This document shows, piece by piece, positions 34,464 through 42,757 of a stretch of 59,208 bases of DNA. Under the pieces are notes generated by a model. That model ran no database searches and was not told the origin of the DNA. It was given only the letters and a program-made list of their open reading frames with translations. Origin of the DNA: Glycomyces arizonensis DSM 44726. GTDB taxonomy: Bacteria; Actinomycetota; Actinomycetes; Mycobacteriales; Micromonosporaceae. The stretch spans positions 1-59,208 of the forward strand of contig NZ_AXWO01000031.1 of NCBI RefSeq assembly GCF_000482705.1. Reading direction: 5' to 3'. The first letter of the stretch is position 1. The number at the start of each line of letters is the position of its first letter. The translations under genes and the position numbers were made by a program.

Positions 34464-35120
34464 GTGATCCGCGTGCTCATCGTCGACGACGAAGCCCTCA
34501 TACGCTCGGGCTTCACCCACATCCTCAACACCGCCGACGACATCGAGGTGGTCGCGGCCGTCACCGGCGGCGAGGCGATCGACAAGATCATCGCGCTGCG
34601 CCCGGACGTGGTGCTGCTCGACATCCGCATGCCCGACGTCGACGGGCTCACCATCCTCAAGCGGCTGCGCGATCTGTCCCGGCCGCCGATCACGTCGGTG
34701 CTGACCACGTTCGACACCGACGAGTACGTCGACGCCGCGCTCCGGCTGGGCGCCGCCGGGTTCCTGCTCAAGGACACCGACCCCGAACACCTCATCTACC
34801 AGGTGCGCTCGCTCATGACCGAAGGGTCGGCGCTGTCGGCGAAGGTCGCGCGGACGATCATCGCCGGGTACCTGTCCAGCGCGCCGGACGCCGAGGCCGA
34901 TCCGCTCGTCGAGCGGCTCACCGAGCGCGAGCGCCGCATCCTCGTCCTCCTCGCCGAGGGGAAGTCGAACGGGGAGATCTCGGCCGAGGTCTTCCTCGGC
35001 ATCGGCACCGTCAAGGACCACGTGAGCTCGATCCTGACGAAGCTGGAGGTCGCCAACCGCGTCCAGGCCGCGCTCATCGCCGAGCGGGCGGGGCTGCTCA
35101 GGGCGGAGCCGGAGCGATGA
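34464..35120 (+). CDS. NarL/LuxR-family response regulator
   Basis: A 218-residue regulator with phospho-acceptor D53 (VVLLDIRMPDVDG), K-containing FLLKDTDP and a C-terminal LuxR helix-turn-helix (LTERERRILVLLAEG, GTVKDHVSSILTKL). The GTG start has AGGAG upstream. It overlaps the following kinase gene by four bases (ATGA). Targets are not evident; the divergent asnB is the nearest gene. Confidence 0.9.
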   Translation: MIRVLIVDDEALIRSGFTHILNTADDIEVVAAVTGGEAIDKIIALRPDVVLLDIRMPDVDGLTILKRLRDLSRPPITSVLTTFDTDEYVDAALRLGAAGFLLKDTDPEHLIYQVRSLMTEGSALSAKVARTIIAGYLSSAPDAEADPLVERLTERERRILVLLAEGKSNGEISAEVFLGIGTVKDHVSSILTKLEVANRVQAALIAERAGLLRAEPER

Positions 35121-36271
35121 GGCTCCCGGCGCTGCCGCAGTGGACGTATGACGCGGCGGTGCTGGTGTTCGCCACCGCCCACCTGCTTCAGGTCCTGCGG
35201 ATCGACAACCAGCCGGCGGCGACGTTCGCGATCCTCGGCGTCGCCGCCCTGGCCTTCCGCCACCGGTTTCCGCTCACGGTGTTCGCGGTGACGATCCCGG
35301 CCGCCGCGATGGTGAACGAGAAACTGGCCACGCTGTTCGCGCTGTACGCGGTGGCCTACCGGTACCGCAGTCCGCTGCTCCCGGGCGCGGCGGTGCTGCT
35401 CACCACCTGCTGCTTCGTGAACGCGGACCAGGAGCTGCAGGCCAACCTCATGAACGGCTACGGCGATCCGATCCTGCTCGGCCTCGACTCCTTCCAGGTC
35501 GAGGCGCTGCGCCAGGTCCTGTACTACCTGCTCATGGCGTCGGTCTCGATGATGCTGGGCTATCTCCAGCGGACCCGCCACGAGCTGTCCCGGCGGCTTG
35601 AGGAGATCACCGAGGCCCGCGAGCACGAGCAGCGGCTGCTCACCCAGCAGGTGCTGGCCGCCGAGCGCGCCCAGCTGGCGCGCGAGATGCACGACGTCGT
35701 CTCGCACCAGGTCAGCCTGATCGCCGTGCAGGCCGGGGCGCTGCGGATGCAGACGAAGGACCGCGAGGCGAAGGAGGCGGCCTCGACGATCCGCCGGCTC
35801 AGCGTCACCACGCTCGAAGAGCTGCGCCACATGGTGCGGGTGCTGCGGGCCTCGGGCGTCAAGGCCACCGAGCTCGCGCCGCAGCCGACGATCGCGCAGC
35901 TCGAAACACTCGTGGGCGACAGCGGCATCGACGCGTCCCTGGAGATCGGGGAGCTGCCCGAGCTCGAACCGCCGTTGCAGCGGGCGGTCTACCGGACCGT
36001 GCAGGAGGCGCTGACCAACGTGCGCAAGCACGCCCCGGGCGCGACGGCGTCGGTGCGCGTCGACACCGACGGCGACCGCGTCGAAGTCGAGGTGTCCAAC
36101 ACCGCCGCGCGGCGGCCGGTGGTCGACCTGCCGAGCTCGCAGTACGGGCTCATGGGGCTGCGGCAGCGGGCCGAGCTGCTGGGCGGCCGGCTCGACTACA
36201 GCCCGAGCGACGACGGCGGCTGGTGGCTCCGGCTGCGGGTGCCGCTCGCGGTCACCAGCGGCGCCCGGTGA
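35117..36271 (+). CDS. Sensor histidine kinase, HisKA_3 (NarX/DesK-like)
   Basis: A 384-residue kinase, the partner of the regulator at 34464. About five hydrophobic segments fill residues 10-155, followed by a coiled-coil linker. The phospho-accepting H192 is in AREMHDVVSHQVSLI, and the ATPase domain contains QEALTNVRKHAPG and YGLMGLRQRAELLGG. There is no large external domain, so sensing is probably within the membrane. Its last 20 bases overlap the 3' end of convergent purC. Confidence 0.88.
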   Translation: MRLPALPQWTYDAAVLVFATAHLLQVLRIDNQPAATFAILGVAALAFRHRFPLTVFAVTIPAAAMVNEKLATLFALYAVAYRYRSPLLPGAAVLLTTCCFVNADQELQANLMNGYGDPILLGLDSFQVEALRQVLYYLLMASVSMMLGYLQRTRHELSRRLEEITEAREHEQRLLTQQVLAAERAQLAREMHDVVSHQVSLIAVQAGALRMQTKDREAKEAASTIRRLSVTTLEELRHMVRVLRASGVKATELAPQPTIAQLETLVGDSGIDASLEIGELPELEPPLQRAVYRTVQEALTNVRKHAPGATASVRVDTDGDRVEVEVSNTAARRPVVDLPSSQYGLMGLRQRAELLGGRLDYSPSDDGGWWLRLRVPLAVTSGAR

Positions 36272-37085
36272 GGCGCTCGTAGGCCTCGACGTAGCGGCCG
36301 CGGGTGGCCTCGACGACGTCGGCGGGGATCTCGGGGGCGTCTCCGGCGTCGGGCTTCCAGCCGGTGGAGCGGGCCCAGTCGCGGACGTACTGCTTGTCGA
36401 ACGAGGGCTGCGAGCGGCCCGGCTCCCATCCGGCGGCGTCCCAGAAGCGGGAGGAGTCGGAGGTGAGGACCTCGTCGGCCAGGCGCAGCGTGCCTTCGGC
36501 GTCGGTGCCGAACTCGAACTTCGTGTCGGCGATGATGATGCCGCGCTCGGCGGCGACCAGAGCGGCCGTCTTGTAGACGGACAGCGTCAGGTCGCGGATC
36601 CGGTCGGCCTGTTCGGCGCCGAGCGCGGCGGCCGTCTGCTCGAACGTGATCGGCTCGTCGTGGTCGCCCACGGCCGCCTTGGTGCTGGGGGTGAAGATCG
36701 GCTCGGGCAGCCGCGAGCCGTCGACGAGGCCGCCGGGGAGCGCGATGCCGCAGACGGTGCCGGACTTCTGGTATTCGGTCAGGCCGGAGCCGGTGAGGTA
36801 GCCGCGGGCGATGGCCTCGACGGGCACCATGTCGAGGCGCATGACGCGGACGGCGCGCCCGGCGAACTCGCCCGGCACGTCGTCGACGGAGACGACGTGG
36901 TTGGGGACGAGGTCGCCGAGGGCCTCGAACCACCACAGGCTGAGCGCGGTCAGCAATGCGCCCTTGTCGGGGATCTCGGTGGGCAGGACGACGTCGTAGA
37001 CGCTGACGCGGTTGGAGGCGACGAGGACGAGGTCGTCCCCGTCGGCGTAGACGTCGCGGACCTTGCCTCGGTGAATGAGTTCCAC
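36252..37085 (-). CDS. purC: SAICAR synthetase (phosphoribosylaminoimidazole-succinocarboxamide synthase)
   Basis: A 277-residue enzyme that joins CAIR and aspartate with ATP in purine synthesis. It begins with IHRGKVRDVYADGDDLVLVA, the ATP-binding signature, and contains SRLPEPIFTPSTKA, IIIADTKFEFG and DEVLTSDSSRFW. The GTG at 37085 has GGGAG seven bases upstream. It is convergent with and slightly overlaps the kinase gene and is divergent from lipA. Confidence 0.95.
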   Translation of the reverse strand: MELIHRGKVRDVYADGDDLVLVASNRVSVYDVVLPTEIPDKGALLTALSLWWFEALGDLVPNHVVSVDDVPGEFAGRAVRVMRLDMVPVEAIARGYLTGSGLTEYQKSGTVCGIALPGGLVDGSRLPEPIFTPSTKAAVGDHDEPITFEQTAAALGAEQADRIRDLTLSVYKTAALVAAERGIIIADTKFEFGTDAEGTLRLADEVLTSDSSRFWDAAGWEPGRSQPSFDKQYVRDWARSTGWKPDAGDAPEIPADVVEATRGRYVEAYERLTGRRW

Positions 37086-37213
37086 TGCTGCTCCCCTGTC
37101 GCTGGACTTCCAGCCTATTAGAGCAGCGGGCGGCGCCCGCGGCGGCGGTGTCGCGGCCCGGCTGTGCCCAGCGACACCTGCCGTCCGAGCGGGCCGCGGC
37201 GTAGGCTGGGGCC

Positions 37214-38173
37214 GTGACTTCCGAACAGCCCAAGGGACGCCGGATGCTGCGCCTCGAAGCGCGCAACGCCGAGACCCCGATCGAGAAGAAACCCTCCTGG
37301 ATCAAGGTCAAGGCCAAGACCGGCCCGGAATACACCGAACTGCGCAGCCTCGTCAAAAGCGAAGGGCTGCACACCGTCTGCCAGGAAGCGGGCTGCCCCA
37401 ACATCTACGAGTGCTGGGAGGACCGCGAGGCGACCTTCCTCATCGGCGGCTCGCAGTGCACCAGGCGCTGCGACTTCTGCCAGATCGACACCGGCAGGCC
37501 CTCCCCGCTCGACCGGCTCGAGCCGATGAAGGTCGCCGACTCGGTCAAGACGATGGGCCTGAAGTACGCCACCGTCACCGGCGTCGCGCGCGACGACCTC
37601 GACGACGGCGGGGCGTGGCTGTACGCCGAGACCGTCCGCCAGATCCACAAGGCGATCCCCGGCTGCGGCGTCGAGCTCCTCATCCCCGACTTCAACGCCG
37701 AGCCCGAGCAGCTCGCCGAGGTGTTCTCCTCGCGCCCGGAGGTGCTGGCGCACAACGTCGAGACCGTGCCGCGGATCTTCAAGCGGATCCGCCCGGCGTT
37801 CACGTACGAGCGCTCGCTCCGGGTCATCACCGCCGCCCGCGAGGACGGCCTGGTCACCAAGTCGAACCTCATCCTCGGCATGGGCGAGACCCGCGAGGAG
37901 ATCTCGCAGGCGCTGCGCGACCTGCACGCGGCCGGGTGCGAGCTGATCACGATCACCCAGTACCTGCGCCCGACCAAGCGCCACCACCCGGTGGACCGGT
38001 GGGTCAAGCCCGAGGAGTTCGTGGAGCTGTCGGCCGAGGCCGAGGAGATCGGCTTCGCGGGCGTCATGAGCGGACCGCTCGTGCGCTCCTCGTACCGGGC
38101 GGGCCGCCTGTACCGGCAGGCGATCGAAGCGCGCGCCGAGGCTCCGGCCTCGGCGGGGCTCGCGAGCCGTTGA
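37214..38173 (+). CDS. lipA: Lipoyl synthase
   Basis: A 319-residue radical-SAM enzyme that inserts two sulphurs into octanoyl groups on E2 and GcvH proteins. The auxiliary cluster Cys motif is [12 protein letters not shown], the radical-SAM motif is CTRRCDFCQ, and the C-terminal RSSYRAG is the diagnostic substrate loop. The GTG start is at 37214. Its last codons, encoding LASR, form the first unit of the tandem-repeat array that follows. lipB is not adjacent. DUF4191 follows, as in many actinobacteria. Confidence 0.96.
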   Translation: MTSEQPKGRRMLRLEARNAETPIEKKPSWIKVKAKTGPEYTELRSLVKSEGLHTVCQEAGCPNIYECWEDREATFLIGGSQCTRRCDFCQIDTGRPSPLDRLEPMKVADSVKTMGLKYATVTGVARDDLDDGGAWLYAETVRQIHKAIPGCGVELLIPDFNAEPEQLAEVFSSRPEVLAHNVETVPRIFKRIRPAFTYERSLRVITAAREDGLVTKSNLILGMGETREEISQALRDLHAAGCELITITQYLRPTKRHHPVDRWVKPEEFVELSAEAEEIGFAGVMSGPLVRSSYRAGRLYRQAIEARAEAPASAGLASR

Positions 38174-38366
38174 TTCAGCTCAGGGGCGAAGCTCGCGAGC
38201 CGTAAGTCGGCCTCACGAAGCTGACGAGCCGTGAGCCGGTCCCGCCGGAACGCGCGAGCGGTGAAGCAGCCCCTCGGCAGGCCGGTCCATGGCTCACGGG
38301 CCGTGAATCAGCACCCTCGGCGAAGCCCGCGAGCCGTAGACCAGTCCAGCGGGGCCCGGGAGCCGT
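38162..38366 (+). repeat. Degenerate tandem repeat array (about 30-bp unit) at the end of lipA
   Basis: The 9-mer GCGAGCCGT or a one- to two-mismatch variant recurs at 38162, 38195, 38224, 38254, 38296, 38329 and 38358, spacings 33, 29, 30, 42, 33 and 29. The flanks are similar too, approximately GTGAATCAGCCCCTCGGCGA. The first unit includes the lipA stop; the array fills the gap to DUF4191. Spacing and unit sequence are too irregular for a CRISPR array. Function is unknown. Confidence 0.65.
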
Positions 38367-38415
38367 GAATCGGCCCCTCCCGTGGTCCCGCGCATCGCAC
38401 CGTAGACTTGAGAGC

Positions 38416-39111
38416 ATGGCAAAGCAGCAGGAAAAAGAGACATTCGGGTCGAGGCTGAAGACCATCGGCCTGGCGATTAAATTCACGGCGAAACGGGACA
38501 AATGGTTCCTGCCGTTGGAGGCCGTCGCCGTTCTGCTGCCGTTCATCGCCGTGACGGCGCTGATCGTCTTCCTCGATTTCCACATGCTGTGGTACGTCAG
38601 TGCGGTGTTCGTCGCACTGCTCGCCGGCATGATCGTGCTGAACATGCGGACCAGCAAGGTGGTGAACGCGGAGGCGATCGGCAAGCCGGGCGCCGCCTAC
38701 GCGCTCATCGACGGGATGCGCGGCTGGCATGTGACGCCCGGGGTCGCGGCCGTCTCGGAGACCCAGATGGTGCACCGCGCGGTCGGCAAGCCGGGCGTGG
38801 TGCTGCTGGCCGAGGGCGGCGGCAAGGCGCGCAAGCTCCTGGGGCAGGAGAAGAAGCGGATCTCGCGGGTGGTCGGCTCGACGCCGATCTACACGTTCAT
38901 GGTCGGCGAGACCGGCGGCGACGACTTCTCGGTGACCGAGGTGCGCAAGCGGCTCCAGAAGCTCCCCCGCAACATCGACTCCAAGGGCGCGAACCACGTC
39001 GCCAAGCGCCTCGACGCGCTGGGCATGGGCATGGCGATCCCGAAGGGCCCGATCCCGACCAGCGCGAACGCCGGCAAGGGCGCGCGGCGGGCGATGCTCC
39101 GCGGGCGCTAG
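38416..39111 (+). CDS. DUF4191 family membrane protein
   Basis: A 231-residue conserved actinobacterial protein of unknown function. Two hydrophobic segments lie at about residues 37-55 and 58-76, after a basic N-terminus (MAKQQEKETFGSRLK), and a cytoplasmic C-terminal region of about 150 residues has AYALIDGMRGWHVTPGVA and a basic end. The gene regularly follows lipA, which is the only hint to its role. It ends before a 12-bp stem terminator. Confidence 0.85.
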   Translation: MAKQQEKETFGSRLKTIGLAIKFTAKRDKWFLPLEAVAVLLPFIAVTALIVFLDFHMLWYVSAVFVALLAGMIVLNMRTSKVVNAEAIGKPGAAYALIDGMRGWHVTPGVAAVSETQMVHRAVGKPGVVLLAEGGGKARKLLGQEKKRISRVVGSTPIYTFMVGETGGDDFSVTEVRKRLQKLPRNIDSKGANHVAKRLDALGMGMAIPKGPIPTSANAGKGARRAMLRGR

Positions 39112-39125
39112 TCGGAACAGCAGCA

Positions 39126-39153
39126 GACGGGCCGCACCTCGGTGCGGCCCGTC
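39126..39153 (+). terminator. Terminator after the DUF4191 gene
   Basis: A perfect 12-bp stem (GACGGGCCGCAC and complement) with loop CTCG begins 14 bp after the stop and is followed by TTGTCGTCTGT. Confidence 0.8.
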
Positions 39154-39202
39154 TTGTCGTCTGTAGTTCGCACAACCGTGTTCGCAGTCAGAAGGTCCCT
39201 GC

Positions 39203-39616
39203 TCAGAAGAGGTCGCCGCCGTTGCGGCGTCGGCGCCAGCGCTCTTCCATGCGGGAGGTGAATCCGCCGGGTTTGGGGGCCTTGTTGGAGCCGCCGCGCC
39301 CGGTGGTGCGGGTGGCCTTGCCGTCGACCGCTTTCAGCTTCCCATTGGCACCGCGGCGCTGGGCCCAGAGCCCGAAGATCAGGCCGCCGAACATGAGCAC
39401 CGCACCGATCGGGACGACCCACATGGGGGCCGCGGCGATGACGGAGACGATGACGACGGCGATGCCGATGACGGAGACGATGCCTGCGAGGATGAGCCTG
39501 CGGCGGGTCACGTGCGCGGGATCGTGCGCACGCACAGCAGAGGCGAACTGCGGATCTTCGGACAAGGACTGCTCGATCTCTTCGAACAGCCGTTGTTCGT
39601 GGTCGGAGAGCGGCAC
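39203..39616 (-). CDS. DUF3040 family membrane protein
   Basis: A 137-residue small membrane protein typical of actinobacteria. It opens with PLSDHEQRLFEEIEQSL, the family signature, has two transmembrane helices at about residues 42-62 and 65-85, and ends in a basic tail (MEERWRRRRNGG). The GTG start has AGGAGGAG upstream. The gene is often near dinB, as here, and near the division cluster in relatives; its role is unknown. Confidence 0.87.
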   Translation of the reverse strand: MPLSDHEQRLFEEIEQSLSEDPQFASAVRAHDPAHVTRRRLILAGIVSVIGIAVVIVSVIAAAPMWVVPIGAVLMFGGLIFGLWAQRRGANGKLKAVDGKATRTTGRGGSNKAPKPGGFTSRMEERWRRRRNGGDLF

Positions 39617-39821
39617 GACACTCCTCCTGCACTAGTCTCGGCCAGCCCGTCGGCGGAGCGGCGGGCCTGGGTGCTTGTGCTTCAAGTCTACGAGGCTTTC
39701 GCTCAAGTCGGAAGGCAGTTCGTCCTTGAATCTGTCCGTTGCCGCCTTCGTGAGCGGGGATACCCGCACGACCGAGGAGCTAACCGCCTTCGCAGGCGTG
39801 TAAGACGACCGGGGCGGGTGT

Positions 39822-41033
39822 CTACTCGCGAGCGGGGCGGCGCAGCCGGCCGCCCGAGCCGACGGCGCCCTTGCCGTATTTGGCGGTGGCGACGTCGATC
39901 GCGGTCTCGATGTCGCGCCAGCCGTGCTCGGGCTCGTCGAGGGCGACCTGGCGGCCGACGGCGGCGGCCTCGACCAGGTGATCGAGGCGGACGCCGATGA
40001 GGCGGACGGGCGCGGTGGCGGCGGCGTCGGCGAGTTCGCGGGCGGCGGCGTGGATCTCGTGGCCGACGTCGGTGGGCGCGGCGAGCATCCTCGAGCGGGT
40101 GATGGTGCGGAAGTCGCCGAAGCGGATCTTCACCGTCACGCCGCGCCCGGCCCAGCCCGCGGCGCGGGCGCGGGAGGCGACCTTGCGCGAGAGTTCGAGC
40201 AGCGTGGGGCCCCAGGCGGCGGCGTCGGGGGCGTCGCGGTCGAAGGTGGTCTCGCCGCTGATGGACTTCTCGACGCGTTCGGGGCGGACCGCTCGGGGGT
40301 CGATGTTGCGGGCGAGGGCGTACAGGTGCTCGGCCGAGGAGGTGCCGACGGAGGCGGCGAGGCGGTCGACCGGGAGGCGGGCGAGGTCGCCGACGGTGCG
40401 CATGCCGAGGCGTTCGAGCTTCTGGGCGGTCTTCTCGCCGATGCCCCAGACGGCGCGGATGGGCAGGGGGTGGAGGAACTGGAGCTCGGTCTCGCGCGGG
40501 ACGACGCCGAGGCCGTCGGGCTTGGACGCCTCGGAGGCGAGCTTGGCGAGGAACTTGGTGGAGGCGATGCCGACGGTGCAGGTGATGCCGTGCTCGGCGG
40601 TGACGCGGCCGCGGATGTCGCGGGCGATCCGGGCGGGCGTGCCGATGAGGCGGCGGGCGCCGGCGACGTCGAGGAAGGCCTCGTCGACCGAGATCGGCTG
40701 GACATGCGGGGTGTACTCGCGGAAGATCGCCATGACCGCGCGGGAGACCTCGCCGTAGGAGGTGGTGGGCTTCATGAAGACGCCGTGGGGGCAGCGGCGG
40801 CGGGCGACGGCGGTGGGCAGGGCGGAGTGGACGCCGTACTCGCGGGCCTCGTAGGAGGCCGCGGCGACGACGCCGCGGGGGCCGAGCCCGGCGATGATCA
40901 CGGGCTTGCCGCGCAGGGAGGGGTCGCGGGCGATCTCGACGGACGCGAAGAAGGCGTCCATGTCGACATGCATGACACTGAGGTTGTCATCGGGCAGATC
41001 AGGACCGATGAACGGGCTCGACGCACTGTCCAC
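39822..41033 (-). CDS. dinB: DNA polymerase IV (Y-family translesion polymerase)
   Basis: A 403-residue error-prone polymerase. Palm-domain motifs are MHVDMDAFFASVE (first catalytic Asp) and ISVDEAFLDVAG (paired Asp/Glu). The helix-hairpin-helix region has WGIGEKTAQKLERLGM, and the little-finger domain follows. It copies damaged DNA in the cytoplasm. The start is a GTG at 41033 with no good ribosome-binding site, so a start nearer MHVDMD is conceivable. I saw no clear SOS box directly upstream; the foldback element begins 39 bp upstream of it. Confidence 0.93.
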   Translation of the reverse strand: MDSASSPFIGPDLPDDNLSVMHVDMDAFFASVEIARDPSLRGKPVIIAGLGPRGVVAAASYEAREYGVHSALPTAVARRRCPHGVFMKPTTSYGEVSRAVMAIFREYTPHVQPISVDEAFLDVAGARRLIGTPARIARDIRGRVTAEHGITCTVGIASTKFLAKLASEASKPDGLGVVPRETELQFLHPLPIRAVWGIGEKTAQKLERLGMRTVGDLARLPVDRLAASVGTSSAEHLYALARNIDPRAVRPERVEKSISGETTFDRDAPDAAAWGPTLLELSRKVASRARAAGWAGRGVTVKIRFGDFRTITRSRMLAAPTDVGHEIHAAARELADAAATAPVRLIGVRLDHLVEAAAVGRQVALDEPEHGWRDIETAIDVATAKYGKGAVGSGGRLRRPARE

Positions 41034-41072
41034 CTGTGCAGCGTAGTCGGCGGCTCCGACATTCGGCGGCGC

Positions 41073-41239
41073 TTAGGGCCTGGTTGGGAACTCCGAACGG
41101 GCGCTATCCGGCCCATTTGCCCGCTCGCTGCGTTGTCGGCCCTCCAGATCCAACACCGGGATCTGGAGGGCCTTCCGCCTTGCGAGCGAACAAATGAGCT
41201 CGGATACCGCCTCGCCCCGAGTTCCCAACCAGGCCCTAA
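41073..41239. mobile_element. 167-bp foldback element (MITE-like), flanked by TA
   Basis: The outer 21 bp (TTAGGGCCTGGTTGGGAACTC at 41073-41093 without its last base shown here as GAACT plus C) are matched by an exact inverted copy at 41219-41239. Inside, further arms pair in order: TATCCG, ATTTG, GCTCG and the 14-bp GGCCCTCCAGATCC (41138-41151 with 41159-41172), leaving a 7-base loop AACACCG. TA lies at each outer edge, as expected for TA target duplication. It has no coding capacity. It lies between dinB and the phosphodiesterase-like gene and supplies that gene's stop codon. Confidence 0.7.
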
Positions 41240-42402
41240 CCGGTGCGGTAGGTCCACAGCGGGACGGCCATCTCGGCGGCGGTGAGCCCGCCGTGGTGGC
41301 CGATGAGGCGCGGCACGTGCGGCGGCTCGCCTTCGACGCCGACGACCGCGAAGGTGTCGCGGCAGGCCACGACGAGGTCGCCGATGCGCTCGCGGGCCGC
41401 GGCGGTGACGACCGGGCCGAACCAGCCGCGGTCGACCGCCTCGTCGCGGCCGATGACCTCGGCGCGGTCCCGGACGGCCGCGCTCCACGCGGCCGCCACT
41501 TCGGCATCGGCGCCGCCTTGGGTGTAGAGGTAGCGCATGCGCCCGTCCCCGGCGATCGCCTCGACGCCTTCGAGGAGGTCGGGGCGCCGGTCGACGCGGA
41601 GGCGCTCGGTCACGTTGACCATGCCGTGGTCGGCGGTGACGAACAGGGCCGCGTCCCTCGGCAGGTCGGTGAGAATCCCGTCGACGGCCTCGGACACTCT
41701 GGCGACGGCCTCGAGCCATTTGAGCGAGCCGATGCCGTGGAAGTGCCCGGCGGTGTCGATGTCGGGCAGGTAGGCGTAGACGAGGCTGCGGGGGCCGCGG
41801 CGGAGCGCGGCGACGGTCCCCTCGGCGACCTCGTCGGGCGCCGCGGCGGGCAGCCAGTCGGCGCCGCGGTAGATGGCCCTGGTCAGGCCGGTGTCGCGGA
41901 AGGCGCCGTCGGAGACGACGGTGCAGGCGACGCCGTCGGCCTCGGCGCGTTCGAAGCAGGTCGGCTCGGGCTGCCACGTCTCGGGGTCGGGGCTGCCGTC
42001 CCAGCGGATGTGGGTGACGAGGTCGCCGCTCTCGGGCGCGCGGACGGTGAAGCCGATGATGCCGTGGAGCCCCGGCGGCATCCCGCAGGCGAGCGAGGCG
42101 AGGCTGATCGGCGTCGAGGACGGCACGGTGGCGGTGATCGGCGTCAGGGTGCCGATGTCACCGTTGCGGATGGCCTCGATGGTGGCGCTGGCCTGCCCGG
42201 CTTGATGAAGCAGGTGGTAGCCGAAGCCGTCGAGCAGCAGCACCGCGACGCGCCGGATTCCCGCGAGCTCGCCGTCCCGCAGCAGCACGCCGTTCGCGCC
42301 GTCTGGAACCCCGAGGGCCGCAAGCGCGGTGGGCATGACGTCGGCGAGAGTGCCGGTGCCGTAGGCGGGCCGAAGCGGCTCAAGGTGCGGGCTCGAACGC
42401 AT
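41236..42402 (-). CDS. Alkaline-phosphatase-superfamily phosphodiesterase / nucleotide pyrophosphatase-like protein
   Basis: A 388-residue metal-dependent hydrolase. The metal-binding LLLDGFGYHLL is near residue 55, the probable nucleophile region is TVPSSTPISLASLACG, and VTADHGMVNV and the C-terminal GHHGGLTAAE provide the remaining metal ligands. No signal peptide is evident, so it is probably cytoplasmic. The ATG is at 42402. Its TAG stop (41236-41238) lies inside the right end of the foldback element, so insertion probably replaced the last residues, but all expected motifs are intact. The substrate is unknown. Confidence 0.82.
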   Translation of the reverse strand: MRSSPHLEPLRPAYGTGTLADVMPTALAALGVPDGANGVLLRDGELAGIRRVAVLLLDGFGYHLLHQAGQASATIEAIRNGDIGTLTPITATVPSSTPISLASLACGMPPGLHGIIGFTVRAPESGDLVTHIRWDGSPDPETWQPEPTCFERAEADGVACTVVSDGAFRDTGLTRAIYRGADWLPAAAPDEVAEGTVAALRRGPRSLVYAYLPDIDTAGHFHGIGSLKWLEAVARVSEAVDGILTDLPRDAALFVTADHGMVNVTERLRVDRRPDLLEGVEAIAGDGRMRYLYTQGGADAEVAAAWSAAVRDRAEVIGRDEAVDRGWFGPVVTAAARERIGDLVVACRDTFAVVGVEGEPPHVPRLIGHHGGLTAAEMAVPLWTYRTG

Positions 42403-42484
42403 GGCCCTGAGGCTATCCGGTCAAGTGAGCACCCCGCCACGCAGCCGGGACCGGCTCGGGCCGGAGGGGCGGCGGCCACGACTG

Positions 42485-42520
42485 ATTCATGTATCATGAA
42501 TAAAGTATTTGATTGCTTTA
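42485..42520 (+). promoter_or_regulatory. Operator/promoter of vapBC
   Basis: An exact inverted repeat ATTCATG-TAT-CATGAAT (42485-42501) is followed by TAAAG-N10-CTTTA (42501-42520). The stretch is AT-rich in a GC-rich genome and directly precedes the vapB ribosome-binding site. Type II antitoxins commonly bind such repeats to repress their own operon. Confidence 0.65.
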
Positions 42521-42535
42521 TATAAAGGAGGCGTC

Positions 42536-42757
42536 ATGAGTGTTACGACCTTGGATCTCGACGACTCGGTGCTCCAGAAGGTGCTCACGCTCTCCGGCGT
42601 GCGCACCAAGAAGGACGCCGTCAACCTCGCGCTGCACGAATACGCCGAGCGCCACGAGCGGATCGCCGCCCTGGAGTACTACTCGGAGATGGGGAAAGAC
42701 TGGGATTACGAGTCGTGGAAGGCCCTCCACGACCGGGAGAAGGCCGGTCTGGAGTGA
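42536..42757 (+). CDS. vapB: VapB-family antitoxin
   Basis: A 73-residue antitoxin. The N-terminal ribbon-helix-helix-like part reads TTLDLDDSVLQKVLTLSG, then RTKKDAVNLALHEYAER; the C-terminal acidic tail (KDWDYESWKALHDREKAG) should wrap the toxin. AAAGGAGG lies four bases before the ATG at 42536, an unusually strong site that fits the need for antitoxin excess. It overlaps vapC by four bases (GTGA). Confidence 0.88.
   Translation: MSVTTLDLDDSVLQKVLTLSGVRTKKDAVNLALHEYAERHERIAALEYYSEMGKDWDYESWKALHDREKAGLE

Noticed and set aside
38162..38366. A CRISPR array at the lipA-distal repeats
   Set aside because: Units are degenerate, spacing varies from 29 to 42 bp, there are no distinct unique spacers between identical repeats, and no cas genes are nearby.
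39617..39821. A tRNA or small RNA gene in the gap between DUF3040 and dinB
   Set aside because: No T-arm GGTTCGAATCC-like sequence or cloverleaf could be formed, and no gene-like frame has a plausible start.
39822..41040. An SOS (LexA) box in front of dinB
   Set aside because: No GAAC-N4-GTTC-like palindrome is visible between the start and the foldback element.
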